Origin: Siphonodentalium dalli
Lineage: Eukaryota; Mollusca; Scaphopoda; Gadilida; Siphonodentaliidae
Assembly: GCA_032622095.1 (NCBI GenBank)
Contig: CP136067.1
Coordinates: forward strand, 82,734,705-82,798,704
DNA: 64,000 bases
Direction: 5' to 3'
Part shown: positions 1 through 12,650 of the stretch, piece by piece
How positions within the stretch are numbered: the first letter of the stretch is position 1
Layout of the letters: each line of letters starts with the position of its first letter
Notes under the pieces: model-generated
Databases searched by the model: none
What the model was told of the DNA's origin: nothing
Seen by the model: only the letters and a program-made list of their open reading frames with translations
Position numbers and translations under genes: made by a program

Positions 1-1640
1 CTCTGACGACACTTTGATTTTCCTAACAATTGAAGCACCCAATCTTGTTGCAAAAGTTATCAACGATGATTTAGAAACTTTAATGAAATGGTCGACTAAG
101 TGGCATGTCAAATTTAATACAGTGAAGACCGATTTTCTTCTGGTTTAAAGATATACCCATACATGTGTTACACCCACCTTGGTTGGCACTGTGAGATAAA
201 ATAGTGACATAAATCGACAAGCACAAACACCTTTGTCTATTGTTTTGATAACGAAGGCAGCTAGGAGATTCATATTTGCTCATTATTGGAAAAAAGCCTA
301 ATAGCGAGTACATTTGTTTCCAAAACTTAATAGAGCAAGCAGACTAGCACTTGAAAAATATAATTTTCCTTCATACGTCCTACACTGGAAATAGGCATCG
401 CCTGTCTGGGACAACGTTCCCGATTTGTTATCCTCAGACATAGAGAAAGTTCAATATGAAATGGCTAGAATTGTAACAGGAGCAACAATTAGCACAAGTA
501 AAGATCTCCTCCTAATAGGCAGGGATTGGGAATTACTCTCATCGCGACGGAAGAAAAACAAACTCTGTCTGTATTTCAAAATGATTAAAGGAACAGCACC
601 CTGCGTACTGAGAAATTGTGTACGCCCAGTTCATTCTTACGATACCGGCTATAACGTTCGTTTTAAGCACATCAGATTGCCGCCCGATATACAATTATTA
701 CATGAATAATCTGCCATCTGTGAATTGATCTAACATAATAGTCTCCCGAGTAAGGGGCCACCGTTAGACGACTGGCATATTCGGAGCTGTGTAGCAGCGA
801 AGAGTCCCAAAACTAACTTGAAGGGGCCTATATCCTACCAACAGGGGTACATATAAATTGATACATTATATATTACCCAGAACATATGACTAATTGCAAT
901 AAAAGACAAAGTGTTATTATAAATGCAACCAATGACACATAACAATAAATGACAAAGGGCTATTGTGACACATATAAATGTAATCAATGACTAATCTCAA
1001 TAAATGACAACAAGTTGTATATACGCATCCCATATTACACCACCCTTGGCACCGGGAGATAAAATAGTGACAGACATTGACAAAGACAAACTCAGGCAAT
1101 TTTTCAAAGTTTAAAAGAACAACACCCTCTATACTGAAACAATCGTGTATTCCTAGTTCATCCTTACGGCATCGGATATAGCTTCAGTTTCGATCACATG
1201 AGATTCCCATTCTTTGTTCCCATCTGCCATAAATGATTGGAACTGTCTACCTGTAGTACACTAATATGATTTAGAAAAAAGAAATAAACACAAGCATACG
1301 GTCCGTCGCAAATTACTATGATCACTGTAAGTGGAGCATGTCACAAGTACTGAGTTCTAGCTTAAGATTGAAGTGCATGAGTCTGAACTATGACTTATTT
1401 AGTAATCGCATTACAACGTCCCCTCTATGTCATTGTGGGGAAATAGAAACAGCACCTCACTAAGTTATTGGAATGTCCAGAATACAATGGTCCTAGGACT
1501 GAACTTCTATGCGTCATGTGAACGTTATCTTATTAAAATACCTTTGTGTGTGTATCGTTATAACTCAGTCATTGTGAGAATAGTAAAATATTTGAAAACG
1601 AAGCTATGTTCGTAACGCTGACATTTGTGCAAACTAAGGA
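1..1640 (+). mobile_element. Decayed LINE (CR1/jockey-like), 3' half
   Basis: Bases 1-146 translate in frame 3 without a stop as the end of a reverse transcriptase: the ADDT-type catalytic motif is cut by the window edge (SDDTLIF), followed by a helix ending in KWHVKFNTVKTDFLLV. Bases 425-706 encode a further piece (EKVQYEMARIVTGAT..., then SSRRKKNK) that closely parallels the LINE fragment at 39.6-40.0 kb. Around 1355-1460 a last piece carries PLCHCGEIETAPH, the start of the C-terminal Cys/His motif (compare CKCGSFETESAYH at 40.25 kb). Stops and frame changes separate the pieces, so it is dead. The 5' part lies left of the window. It has the same orientation as the host gene. Family placement is by motif style only. 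Confidence 0.75.
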
Positions 1641-4283
1641 GAGCATTGAAACCCTGCTGCACCAACTTCCATCAGATCGTCTGTTATTTCACGGCGACGG
1701 GCGCATCAACGACGCAAAAAAATAATTATATGTACATGTATATAATTGTATCCATGAAGCTCCAACTGGACTATACCCTCGCTTTACCCACACAGTCTCT
1801 ATCTCACTTTATCTTTCTCTGTCTTCTTCGCGGTGTACTTCTCGCCCTCCATATGACGAAACCGACACGGCCATTATGTACCATTAGACTATTTCCATTC
1901 CTTCCCGTCCGATCCCCTCCAATTAATCGAGAGGGGGCGCGAAACAAAAGGGGAGAAAACTTAACATAACCCTCCGGGCTTGATCGCCTTGTTGTTTAAT
2001 CAATCCATCTATTTATAGTATATTATGTTTGTTATTGTCAACACTTTTGTTAAATATTTATATATGTTATTTGGATTGGAATAAAAATAGGTTTACACTA
2101 GTTGGAATTTTCAGACCAGAAAGATGTTGTTCTTATAGTTTGATTTTTTAAGAACAAAATTAGCATATTTTACAGCATTTATCGTACTTTTTACCATTTT
2201 GGATAAAATATCGGACACAAATACAACTAATTATATCTAGACCCCTGTTGTCCACACGTCTCTGAGAATAAGTGAGTTGGAATAAATATGGTAATTTGTG
2301 CATAAAAAGGGATGTTGCGACAGGCGTTTGATGTGTTAACACCTAGTTTCGTCAAACTGTTCACCATTTGGAATGTTCAATAACCTAAGTTGAATATTTT
2401 AGGCATGAAATTCACGAATGGTGATAATTGTGGTCAACATTATGGGGTTGGATAAGCCAGACTACTTGGCACGTCTCTGAAAGTAATTTGGAACAAATTC
2501 GGTAAACTGTGCAAAATGTGGGTGCGACAACTGGAGTTGGTGTCACTGCCCCTTTCACCGATATTGGTCAAACTTTCCAACATTTGGAATTTTCAATAAC
2601 AACATAAGTTGAATAGTTTAAGCAAAAGCTGTTTGAGGTCGTCTGGATAGATTAATTTCCCAATGAGGGGAGTGCAAATGATTATATAAGATTCAATATA
2701 TGACTAACAGGTAACATTAACACCTAACATGTCTACTAGGTCAGTTATTTTGAATGTAGCGGGTAAACGATTAATTTCCGATATAGTTCCCTTTTCATTT
2801 TCGCTCGTTTCCAGTTCTTACAGTTAGTAGTATTTATATTCTGAGAATCAGTGGTATCTCGACCAGAAGCACATGACGGTGACTCATCCTTTCTTGGGAG
2901 TTGTCCCCATAGCAAAATGTTGTATAGTCCAATTTCAAATAATACGCCAAACAGTTGAGAATCACATTTGTTTAATACATAAATGCATAATTTAGGTCCA
3001 ATATGATAACATATAAATGCATAATTTAGGTAAAATGTGATTAAATAAGTCAAATATTGAATAGAACAACAACACAACGCCATACATTTGTGAACACCTA
3101 CCGAAAAATCACGTATACTCCATAATGAATGTCCAATATGATAAAATTAACTTTGATTGCAAATTTTAAATAATGCGGTTTGAATAATGTTGCAGATTGA
3201 ATAACGATATTGCTATGAATTGGTATGTGCTATAACGATATTGCTAGGAATTGGTATGTGCTATATGAACATGAGGCTGAACGACAGTAATTCCATAATT
3301 CCATGTTCTTTTGGTTTGATTGGTTTTCTGGTATTTATTTACCTGGCTTATCGTTGACTCCAATTGTGCTAAATAGAAACTAACTTATCATGTGGCACAT
3401 TGGGGGCTCCTGGAACGTCCTTATGATTAATATATTTTAATTTACTGACCAAACTCTGGTTCATGTTAGGTCGATATTGAAAGCAGGTGTTCTGGGAGAG
3501 ATATTTTGCCTGTGCTTTGCTATACAGATAAGCAGATGGCTTTACAAATTAAATTACAACTTTCCTGGACACATATTCATGCTGATAATCTGACAACCAT
3601 AGGGTGAAAATCATAAACCTAGGTATTAAATTGCTATGCATTTCCCTCATATCAATTGAACTTTAGGATATCATATCAATTGAACTTTAGGATAAAAAGT
3701 GGGTCGCAATGAGAACATTAGCCGTGAATAAACAAGTCAAGCTATGACCAGTCTGAAGATACTAGTAAAATACACCTCTGATATCAGTATGTACATCTGG
3801 CGGAAACTTGACAATGTAAGGTTACCAGCGTGACACCACACGAATGGGGGCTAAGGTAATAATTTTCTTATGAAATAATAAGTGTTATTCAGCGGATCCT
3901 AGTTACTACATACCAATTACCAATGGAACAGCCTGTTCTCTCGAAAACAGGTACATTATCTGCTTATAGTAGAACATGTTTTAGGTAGATAATCAGCTTA
4001 GAATCGCCTCATTTTGAGTAGATAATGTGCTGAAAATGAGAAGATTTTGGTCTCATTTATGGAGTCACACTGAGGCGATTCTAAGCAGATTGTGTGGGGA
4101 CATAAAACGAAATAACGATATGTCTCCATTGTCAGCTTATTTCAGAATAAAATAATCATATTATGTATATATTTCACATTATAGGTCGTTTATGTGCGTA
4201 TTTCCGCGAGGATATTTTGAATGGAAAGCTCTTTACAATGATTCGGCCAAAGTTGGTACAATGTTCCATTTTATCCATTTTAG
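1641..4283. other. Noncoding flank with short duplications
   Basis: No coding exon seen. The stretch holds a CT-rich tract (about 1780-1930), a duplicated segment of about 60 bp (about 2350-2410 and 2565-2632, both with 'ttggaat.ttcaataac' and 'ataagttgaata'), two copies of 'cataatttaggt' (about 2986 and 3020), a direct repeat around 3200-3265 ('aacgatattgcta.gaattgg') and a 22-bp direct repeat at about 3648-3692. It is upstream of the first visible receptor exon and is probably intron, because that exon begins in mid-domain. Confidence 0.5.
3955..4110. repeat. Foldback (hairpin) repeat
   Basis: An arm 'cttagaatcgcctcattt' near 4000 is matched in inverse by 'ctgaggcgattctaag' near 4075. 'Tagataatcagctt' and 'gtagataatgtgctg' repeat inside. 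It is small, AT-rich and has no ORF, so it fits a MITE or foldback element lying about 170 bp upstream of the exon at 4284. Confidence 0.5.
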
Positions 4284-4403
4284 GTATGGCGGCAGATCTA
4301 CATTACCTGCATGGTGTTGTGGCCTTCTTCGGTCCCGCCTGTCATCACGCCTTGGAGGCAACAGCAAGACTGGCCAACCACTGGAACAACGCAATTATAA
4401 CAG
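4284..4403 (+). CDS. Receptor guanylate cyclase, exon 1 in window (ANF-receptor domain)
   Basis: The acceptor is 'ccattttag' ending at 4283 and the donor is 'cag/gtgagt'. The exon encodes MAADLHYLHGVVAFFGPACHH then ALEATARLANHWNNAIITG. This is the conserved stretch of natriuretic-peptide-receptor ligand-binding domains, where a G-P-x-C loop is followed by ARLA-x-x-WN and the strand leading into the hinge. The exon starts with two bases of a split codon and ends in phase 1. The phase-1 end joins perfectly to the exon at 10161 (G-LGDSGDF). I number window residues from the M at 4286; this exon is residues 1-39 plus the first base of 40. Upstream exons (signal peptide, N-terminal lobe) are not in the window. 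Confidence 0.9.
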
Positions 4404-5094
4404 GTGAGTCACATGTTCAGAGTTTGTGCCAATTGCCGGAGTGAGAACTGTTGGACTATTACATGTATTCCACCGTTTCTATAAATTTGTTCGATTATAT
4501 TATTTGTGATGTTCGTTTGTATGTATTCTCATTTGATTCGATTCTTCGTTGTTTAGGCTTTTTCGTAAATTCCAAAATTTTCTTTGTGTATTAATTGTAA
4601 TATGTCAAATCTGACCCTCGCGTTAAAGGGTAACATTACACTAAATCTGGTCATTTGTGGGTCCGTTTCCTTTTATACTCAACAGGATATTACAACAAAT
4701 TAATTCAGTTTCATTATAATGACCCATCGTTCATTATAATACACCATCGTCCATAGAGCATACATGTGTATTATGCACTAATCCATGGTTCAAATGCATT
4801 CATTTATTGCATATATTCTGTTGAGTATAAAAGGAGATAGTCCCAGTATTGGCCATATTTAGTGTACAGTACCCATTTAAATAATAACCATTCAAGCTCC
4901 GGTTCTTGTGAGGTATGATGAATTTAGCTTTTTTTGTTTGTTTTTTTTTTGGAGTATCTCCGTTATTTAGTCAATATACTCATTTCAAAAGGAAGTGCAT
5001 TTAGTAGTAACTAGTTGGCTCTCGTTGTCCCCTTTCCATTTAAAACCGGAGACTCATTTTGAATTATCCTAACATATAGATATTAATAATATCA

Positions 5095-5320
5095 AGCCTG
5101 AAGCCCCGGTAGCTAAGTCAGTAAAACACAGTGTTCGTTAATCAGTCATGAATTGGTCACCGTTGTCGATCTGGGATCTTGTCCTTGCATGTACGTGGGA
5201 TGAGTAACATGGATTGTATAATTATATGCGCATGTTAGTTACTGGCCGGGATGGGTAGTTTATACATTCAGTGTGCGGTCTTTCCCCCACCACTAAAACT
5301 GACAGCGTCTTAATACTAAT
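5095..5320 (+). mobile_element. Possible tRNA-derived SINE
   Basis: The start 'agccccggtagctaagtcag' resembles a tRNA acceptor stem plus box A of an RNA polymerase III promoter. A weak box-B-like segment (about 5165, 'gttgtcgatctggg') follows about 50 bp later. There is no clear tail, so the call is tentative. Confidence 0.3.
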
Positions 5321-6630
5321 TATATCTCTCATTCACGATGATGGTTGCTGAATAATGCAACGTATAAAACCCCTACTCCTACTAACCAAACTACAAACGA
5401 CTATAAACGAGATCGGCTTGTTCTGTCACACGAAATCATATATACTTCTCTGCATATGAATACGTTATATGTTCAAATAGAAATCCTAACAACATATTTT
5501 GCATATCTACATAGAAACTGTGCTACTATACAATGTATATGCATACGTAAAATTAATGTAGCACATAATATATACTGCATAGTTTTATTATATTTTTCTG
5601 TATATATCGAAGGTAGCATGTGGGTTTATTCATATGCCAGGTTAAGTGATGTGTATCTGGTATAAATATGCACAGTATGTGCGTGTATGTATGTACTTTG
5701 TAAATGAATGACATGCACCACGGATTCCGACCAAAAATTTGGTAAAACATTTTGTAGCCGATTTCCATCAAATAGGTGCCGTCTGATTCAGGGATGTGGG
5801 AAGGGGTACAAGTTGATACAACACTTATAATTGATTTGCGCCTGTCATTGGTCCAATTGAATGTCATGAACATGGCATACTGTTACTTGCAAACTTCGCA
5901 AATGTATTGTCTGTATGTGTATGTAGCCTTAACGATAGTAGAGGCAACGTCAGCCTCACCATCATATTTATAATCATCTATATCGACTGGCAAGTGTCGC
6001 TTTTTATCGATCCAGCAGGAAGAGGACTTTACTCTTTAATTGAAAAAAACCACCAATGAATTACTCAACATGACAAACACAAAGGGCGTTTACTATCAAA
6101 GACACACCTGTTGTTTTGTGATGTTGTTTTCACTCTTATGAGACTGGTGCCCTTTTGTTGTCGCTGGATTATCGTGAGAGATCAGAATTGAAGAGGGGTC
6201 CATAATTAGCCTTTGGTTTATCAAACAACGTTCCATTGAAATTAACTTTCTAAGTTTCTATAGGAACACCATAATATGTATCGAAGGTCTCCAGGTATAC
6301 CTGGATAATGGCTTTGTCTGGAATAGACCAGAACATTAAACCTTGAAATTTGCTAAACACAATGGCAATTCAAATATCGATGTTTCAAGTAGCTGCAATG
6401 TTCATAAACATGTTCAATGGCGTGCGATTGCCATGGCCGTGTCGTATTACATATTGATTGTCAAAGCGAAACTGCACAATAAAAAAAATCAATTCATGAA
6501 CGCTACCTGTGTCAGGAGTTGAAGTATCAATTTCAGTGTTTCCTTGCCATAATAAATGGATTTGACTTCATGGATGCTTGCCACCCTGCCAATGGTCTAT
6601 TTAATAGGATATGCAAAAGACGTGTATATA

Positions 6631-6781
6631 GAGGATCTACAACGCGTCCCCAGTTTATAGCGGAATTGACAAAACGAGTCCAGTAAATTAGGTCTGGACC
6701 AAGCCTTTGGCGAGGTCCAGACCTAATTTACTGGACGAGTTTTGTAAATTCCGCTATAAACTGGGTACGAGTTGTAGACTC
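6631..6781. repeat. Long near-perfect hairpin
   Basis: A left arm 6631-6700 and right arm 6714-6781 are inverse copies with a 13-bp loop. Matching parts include 'ggtctggacc' / 'ggtccagacc' and 'cagtttatagcggaatt' / 'aattccgctataaactg'. There is no ORF. It looks like a foldback transposon or a recent inverted duplication. Confidence 0.8.
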
Positions 6782-7254
6782 TATTTATTACATGATCCAA
6801 CTCTTCGACAAACCATACTTAAATCAACAAATGGGATGCGAAATTAACGTCAGGTTCTATAAGGCATGCGATGACGTTTCATGTAACTATACGTTGTTTT
6901 CCTTCTTAAAGAAATAGTCCCAGATAAATAAAGACTCTTTGGCGTATTTAATGGCGTATATTTAATGACATAACTTTTCAAACTCTTCATTCATTATAGT
7001 TTGTTGGAAAAATAGTGGAAGCCATAGTAATTTGAGACATAACGTACGGAATGTAAACATACGACAAACTGGAAGTCATCTGGCACTATTTCCTGTTATT
7101 AAAAGAACGTTTAATATCAAAATTTATAGAATGGGTTTATTTAATGGAATAATGGTAGAAGCATGTAATAAATAGTTATAATAAAATTCCCTCTAAATTG
7201 ACAGAAATTAAAAAGAGAAAGCACCCAGATATTATAAATCTGATATAGGGACTT

Positions 7255-7510
7255 TAATTGTGTGGTTTAGAGATACATACATGGTGCCATCCATGTTAGG
7301 AAAGTTGCCAAGGTGGCACGACCGGAGTCAGGGACGAGGTTGAGTGAGGAGCACCAAAATTTATAAAAAACCTTTTTATCGTGGATTGCCTGCTAACTTA
7401 CATAACGATGTTTCCTGTGATATAATGGTGTGATTTAAATTTAAAGAGGCACCATTCGCGACTGGGTAGTATGGAGTAGGAGCACCAAAATTATTTTAAA
7501 ATGTTGGTTT
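7255..7510 (+). repeat. Relic of the 'gcaccaaaatt' tandem-repeat family
   Basis: Two degenerate units share 'gtgtggtttagag', 'gagtcagggacgag' and 'gagcaccaaaatt' with the arrays at 47.5-47.95 kb and 52.7-54.5 kb. This shows that the family is dispersed, not confined to one array. Confidence 0.5.
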
Positions 7511-7664
7511 AAATTTCCCAAATTGGTGGTGTCTAAGTAAGGTAAGCTCATCGCGTGCCGAGAATAATATGTGGATCATATCACAAATATAACTGCATAT
7601 AGTTGGAATAGTGTTGGATAAGTTTTAGACAAGCTGTTCAAAATAAGGTCATGCTTTCGAAGTC

Positions 7665-8873
7665 TTGGAAATGTATATGCATATGGTTCATTAGTCCAAG
7701 TCTTCTTGTACTAAAACCAGCTAAGATATTGGGATGGCGATGCTGGTCTTTAGTCCAAGACCGCTTGTATACCAATCCTTTGACACGACTTACGCCCACG
7801 ATCTGTGGCGGGAATTTGTGGTGTATTTTACTGGATTTACCTAGCAAATCAATATATGATGCTATATGCATCGGAAAGGCTTACATCTTATGGTCACAAT
7901 GGTGTATAATAATCTAACTTTAATGTTAAATTACACATAGAATATTCCGGTTGATTGCCACACACATCGATTTGTTTCTCTGTTTGTTTACATTTTAACC
8001 GAAAGCCGAAGTGGTCCGAATAAGTTCGGCATAATCCGCTGTTTGTTCTACTAATTCTACTTTCCGTTTCTATATATAGCGCGGGTTTTCCGAACAAAAA
8101 TAGCGAAAACCGATCGCCCGAAAGTCCAGTTTTCTATGTGCTTTCAGAACAATTCCCGCACTAAAAACTTAATGACATAATGGAGGATCAGAACGGTAGT
8201 TTTGTTGACAATTTTCGCAAGCAACTTGTCAAAATTGGAGCAAATTAGAACTCTTGTGTCTGACTTGCCATGCGTGATGTGCATTTGACATCTGTGTTGA
8301 TAAAATAATCGGAGAACCGAATCACACAGTTTCGAAATATAGTTCTTCCGTTTTAGTGGGACTTTTCAAACTTAAGGTTCATTTATGTAGTGTATTACAT
8401 TTATATCTCCAATGTTTAATTAATCTATTTATTATTTTATTTATTGACACACATAATTACGATTACAATGGAGAATTCATCGTAATTTGCGTTGTTGTCC
8501 AAAATCTACGGAATATTTTCAACGGAAAATGCCGAACGCAGTTCGCAAGGTCAACTGAGTTCGCATACTTTAAAAAATATGTAAACACTGCGGCAAATGT
8601 TTCTTTTCACATTAAATTACCGCTTTCAATTCACAACCGATGTGGGTTTCAGATAAAATAGCATGTCTTCTGCGGAAACTATCCGTTTATTGTAGCAATT
8701 GTGATATTTTATTTCATATAATTGTGGTTTTATTTGAGCGGATCACTAACGCTTAAGTCCTGTCAAAGGAATGCATGGGCCTGGAACTCGGACTAAAGAC
8801 CGGCATCTCCATCCCGATATCTTAGCCGGCTTTAGTACGAGAAGACTTGGACTAATGGTTCATGTGCTCAATA
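7665..8873. mobile_element. TIR element, 1.2 kb, no transposase seen
   Basis: A left arm (about 7677-7800, with 'ttagtccaagtcttct' and 'agctaagatat') is repeated inverted at about 8740-8865 (with 'agaagacttggactaa' and 'atatcttagc'). The interior has no recognisable transposase, so this is probably a non-autonomous DNA transposon within the intron. Target-site duplication was not resolved. Confidence 0.65.
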
Positions 8874-10160
8874 TGTGATGTGCGGTAAGTGCTGCATTTA
8901 ATGTGGGCAAGGTCGGGCAACCTTGTAATCAACATATAAATGTGCACACACGAGTATGTGTCAGTTGCTTGCACACAGCTTATCGTTAATAATATGCCGA
9001 TACATGCATATATTTATTGCACCATGTTCAGCGCGCTTAGAGTTTGAACTCATACCAGCTCATAGTATACCTTCGAATGTAAAGGTGGTCATCGGAGAGA
9101 AAAACAAATCATAAGTTAGACTGTATTTGTGTTATTTTACCCCATTCACAGGCGGATTTCGAATATTACTTCTGAATCCATTCTTTGAGGAAGACATTTC
9201 TGTGACATCAGTATGGCGAAGGGATACAAGGGTTTGTCATGTTTTTATCAAAATACAGATAATTAAAACAGGCCGGTTTTAGGTTGTAAAAGATTCCAAG
9301 TGTTCCATTTGAATACGTATTCAAATTTATGCATATGTGACAAGTCGACCATGATATTTTTATAACTTCCAGGTTGTTATATTGTTCTAAGTGACACATA
9401 TAACTCTTTAGCCACGAAGGTAGCTCAAAAATCCAATATGCTACAAAAGGCTCTCAAGGCCAAGTTTCTTCCTACATTGTTCCTGGTGTGCATATACCAC
9501 ATCACATTCATATTATTTTATCTGAAGGAAGAAACATTACTGTATCAACAATAGGGATTCCGTTGAGTGAAATGATATACATTTCTCTACAGTTTGGTGT
9601 TAGGGCGACCTTTAGAATCCATCTGATATGAGCTCGCTCCTGATTTCCAAACTATAAAAATCTATTATCTCGAAAACATACAAAAATGCACTTAGGACAA
9701 GTTGGAACTCAAGTCGCGAGTTCTTGGTACCTAGGTCATCAATGGAAACCAATATTCTAATTTCTCAAATGTAGCAAAACCTCTTTTTATATTAATACAT
9801 TTTCAGATTATATGACATATGAAGAGAGAGTTTTCAATGGATAGACCCAGATGAATTCTTTGGTGAACATGTCTTGCATTTTTCTTGAATTTACGAAATA
9901 ATGTGTTGCTGGGTTTTTACGTATTATCTCAGTATTACTTTATTATTGTTTATATGCGATGTCTTTCCTTTCCACTACTTTTTTGTTTTGTCAATGTCCA
10001 TATAATAAATATCTATGATCAGAGAATGAAGAATATATACTGAATCGTGACACACCAATATAAGATGTAATTTATCATATTAATGAACATGTACAGATGC
10101 ACACCAAAATACGTTTACAGCTGTAGCCGAAATAAATATGACATTGAGTTCTTTTCACAG

Positions 10161-10457
10161 GTCTTGGTGACAGCGGCGATTTCAAAAATAAAACAGAATT
10201 TCCGACCTTGACGCGGTTTGCATACTGTCAATGTCGTCTGCGTAAGGTCGTTGGGAGTATATTGCGGGAGTTCGAGTGGGAGGACATCGTGTTGATTTTC
10301 GATCAAAGTGACCTTCATTCTTCCGTGCTCGGGAGCACACTCAGGGTCGGGCTAGAGAAAGGTGGCATATATCCCTTCATTTACACATACTACAGTAGTA
10401 ACAACCTCACGAATTACCAAGAGATGTTGAAACTAGAAGTGACACCAAGATCAAGAG
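10161..10457 (+). CDS. Receptor guanylate cyclase, exon 2 (ANF-receptor domain)
   Basis: The acceptor is 'cttttcacag' and the donor is 'gag/gtacaa'. Residues 40-138 include TEFPTLTRFAYCQCRLRKVV, matching the family's F/YPTLTR segment after the first lobe, then GSILREFEWEDIVLIFDQSD, the strand-turn-strand pattern of the second lobe. N-glycosylation sequons occur at NKT and NLT. The exon enters and leaves in phase 1; the next exon completes the split codon as Val. The donor is followed within about 15 bp by a 32-bp minisatellite. Confidence 0.93.
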
Positions 10458-10471
10458 GTACAATATAAGTT

Positions 10472-11026
10472 ATCTATAACATGCAATCGTATATAACATA
10501 ATAGTATATAGCATGCAACTGTATACAACAGAGTCGTATATAACATGAAATCGTATATAACGGAATCGTATATAACAATCAACCGTATATAAAAGAATCG
10601 TATATAACATATCGCATATAAGAGAATCGTATATAACATGCAACCGTGTATAACAGAATCGTATATAACATGCAATCTTATATAAGAGAATCGTATATAG
10701 CATCACGCAACCGTATATAACAGAACCGTATATAACATGATATCGCATATAACATAATCGTATATAACATACAACCGTATATAACAGAATCGTATATAAC
10801 ATACAACCGTATATAACAGAATCGTATATAACATACAACCGTATATAACAGAATAGTATATAACATACAACCGTATATAACAGCATCGTATATAACATGC
10901 AACCGTATATAACAGAATCGTATATAACATGCAATCGTATATAACAGAATCGTATATAACATGCAACCATATATAACAGAATCGTATATAACATGAAATT
11001 GTATATAACAGAACGAACGTATTTAA
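10472..11026. repeat. 32-bp minisatellite next to a splice donor
   Basis: About 17 units alternate a 17-bp half ('cgtatataacatgcaac') and a 15-bp half ('cgtatataacagaat'). Centre units are nearly identical and edge units are more varied, as expected of an array that turns over by unequal exchange. The long minus-strand ORFs here (LLYT..CYIRFCYIRL repeats) come from the repeat having few stops in that frame; I do not treat them as genes. Confidence 0.95.
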
Positions 11027-11955
11027 CAAATATAGATGCGTGACTATATTAAACGTGCCTGTGGTAATCCAAATGATAACGCTAGGCTCTTCTTTTTGCA
11101 TTGGCCAATTTTAGCTACATGTGCGTGTAACTTGTAACGTTGGTTTCTATTGCCAATGGAATTGATCGGACTCAATTGACCATTATCCTACATGTACACG
11201 GTCAAACCGTTCAGAAGTGTTGTGCTTGCCCAACGTATAGCATACACAAACTATACAGGCATCTACATCGGTATACCACAGTGAAGCACGTTATAAGTTC
11301 ACGTACGTGAACTAAACCTGGCTATTATCCACTATACAGCAAACAGCGTCGCGAAATTTTAAGAAAATTTGTATCATTTAATTTACAGTTTCACGAAACA
11401 CTACTCAGAGCACATGCCCCTGGGGGAAATACTAGATAAACCCATATATACTATATATACACTAGTGACAATGTTCATAAGTCACACCATCTATCGTATT
11501 CCTATTTATTATCAAAATCGTTCATCTCAGTCACAATATATTTCAATGTGTCTTATTGACCATGACATTTCCTTTCTTTTGGTGTATAACGCGATAGTAA
11601 TCAAACGGAGGGAAGTCGAGACATCGTATCAAAAACTAGCGAAACCTACCGACAACTGCTTCAATTGACTCGGTGAAGTTATATATAAGGCGAAATAAAA
11701 TGTTATGCCCTATAACATACATTCGTGGACTATTGGACTATAAGTGACATATTATCTGATATTATAACTAAATAATGTTTGGATATTTAATAAAAAAAAG
11801 AACACTCTCAGCCTAAGCTTTCCAACCGATGTTGTTTCCGGCATGACATTTCCAACTGTTGAAAAAATTGACAAAAAATTGGGTCAGAAGCCTCTGTCCA
11901 CATTTATGTTTAAAATCACCCTGTGTATCACTAGACATTTTATGTTTTATTTCAG

Positions 11956-12257
11956 TGTCAATATTAGTAGTTCCGGGTGAAGAACTTCGAAAGATTATGC
12001 TGGCTGCATACGATCTCGGATACACTAAAGGAGATTATGTGTTCATCGACATAGAGTTGTTTCCCTTTCCGGGAACTTACTGGGGTGATCACCATTGGAG
12101 GAGAGGTGACTCACGTGACGCTGACGCCAAACATGCCTACGAGTGTGTTCTGCGCATAGGCCTAAACACACCTGAAACAATTGAGTGGCATAACTTCACA
12201 GAAGAAGTAAAGTCATTGGCTGTCGAAAAATACAATTTCACATATGGTGACGAAGAC
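11956..12257 (+). CDS. Receptor guanylate cyclase, exon 3 (ANF-receptor domain)
   Basis: The acceptor is 'tttatttcag' and the donor is 'gac/gtacgt'. Residues 139-239 include VSILVVPGEELRKIMLAAYD and then LGYTKGDYVFIDIELF, the family pattern of a strand, an RKIMLAA helix and a GDYVFI strand. HNFTEEV and YNFTYGDED carry sequons. The exon ends in phase 0 just before the 21-kb intron; the next exon continues directly as VTFFAGAFHDAV, so no residue is missing. A (TA)n run begins 4 bases into the intron. Confidence 0.93.
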
Positions 12258-12288
12258 GTACGTATATATATATATATATATATAAGTA
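12258..12288 (+). repeat. (TA)n microsatellite at splice donor
   Basis: The donor 'gtacgt' runs straight into about ten TA units and then 'agtaaagg'. The repeat lies inside the bases next to the U1 site of exon 11956-12257. Confidence 0.9.
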
Positions 12289-12509
12289 AAGGCATGGTCT
12301 ACTCTGGACCCAAGTATGTTTTGTTTGTTTATTTGGGGTTTATCAGCGATATTTAGCTGATAGGCCGCACCACGGCGTCTTGAGTTTTTACATATGGAGG
12401 AAATGCCGAACAGAAGGTTATTTTTCATGGAAATAACTCCAATGGCACATAGAAACCACCGACCTATGGGAAACAACTGACAAACGTGCCCCAGATACAT
12501 GCATACGAA

Positions 12510-12650
12510 TAGAGTTACCTTTCCTGAGAGTGGATTATAAATCAGTGCTTATTGGGATTAAAACAAGCCTCGTCATCGTTGTACGGCTTATATTGGCCTA
12601 GTGCGCCATGCATCTTACTAACCGAGCCACCGGGTCCTCCATACACAGTG
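12510..12650 (-). mobile_element. Possible tRNA-derived SINE head, inverted
   Basis: Read on the minus strand it starts 'acccggtggctcggttagta', a good tRNA-like acceptor end with box A. About 45 bases further is a weak box-B-like 'ggcttgttttaatccc'. It is too short and diverged to name a family. Confidence 0.4.

Larger units (their letters stand above)
4404..10160 (+). other. Intron of receptor cyclase gene (5.8 kb)
   Basis: GT-AG intron, phase 1. It contains a possible tRNA-derived SINE (about 5095-5320), a hairpin (6631-6781), a decayed tandem-repeat relic (about 7255-7510) and a TIR element (about 7665-8873), listed separately. The remainder is AT-rich and shows no convincing exon. Confidence 0.8.

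Noticed and set aside
9152-9277. Possible extra exon after 'cccattcacag' (reads GGFRILLLNPFFEED)
   Set aside because: It has an acceptor and the right phase, but the exon at 4284 joins perfectly to 10161 with family-conserved sequence (ITG-GLGD...FPTLTR), and this stretch has no good donor and hits a stop.
10472-11026. CRISPR-like array
   Set aside because: The units are contiguous with no unique spacers, and the window is a eukaryotic gene.
10451-11101. Long overlapping minus-strand ORFs (up to 174 codons)
   Set aside because: They are products of a 32-bp repeat, which gives the same Tyr/Cys/Ile-rich string in several frames. No start context, no domain.
12510-12650. Intact tRNA gene
   Set aside because: Box A is fair, but the cloverleaf cannot be completed; at best a SINE head.
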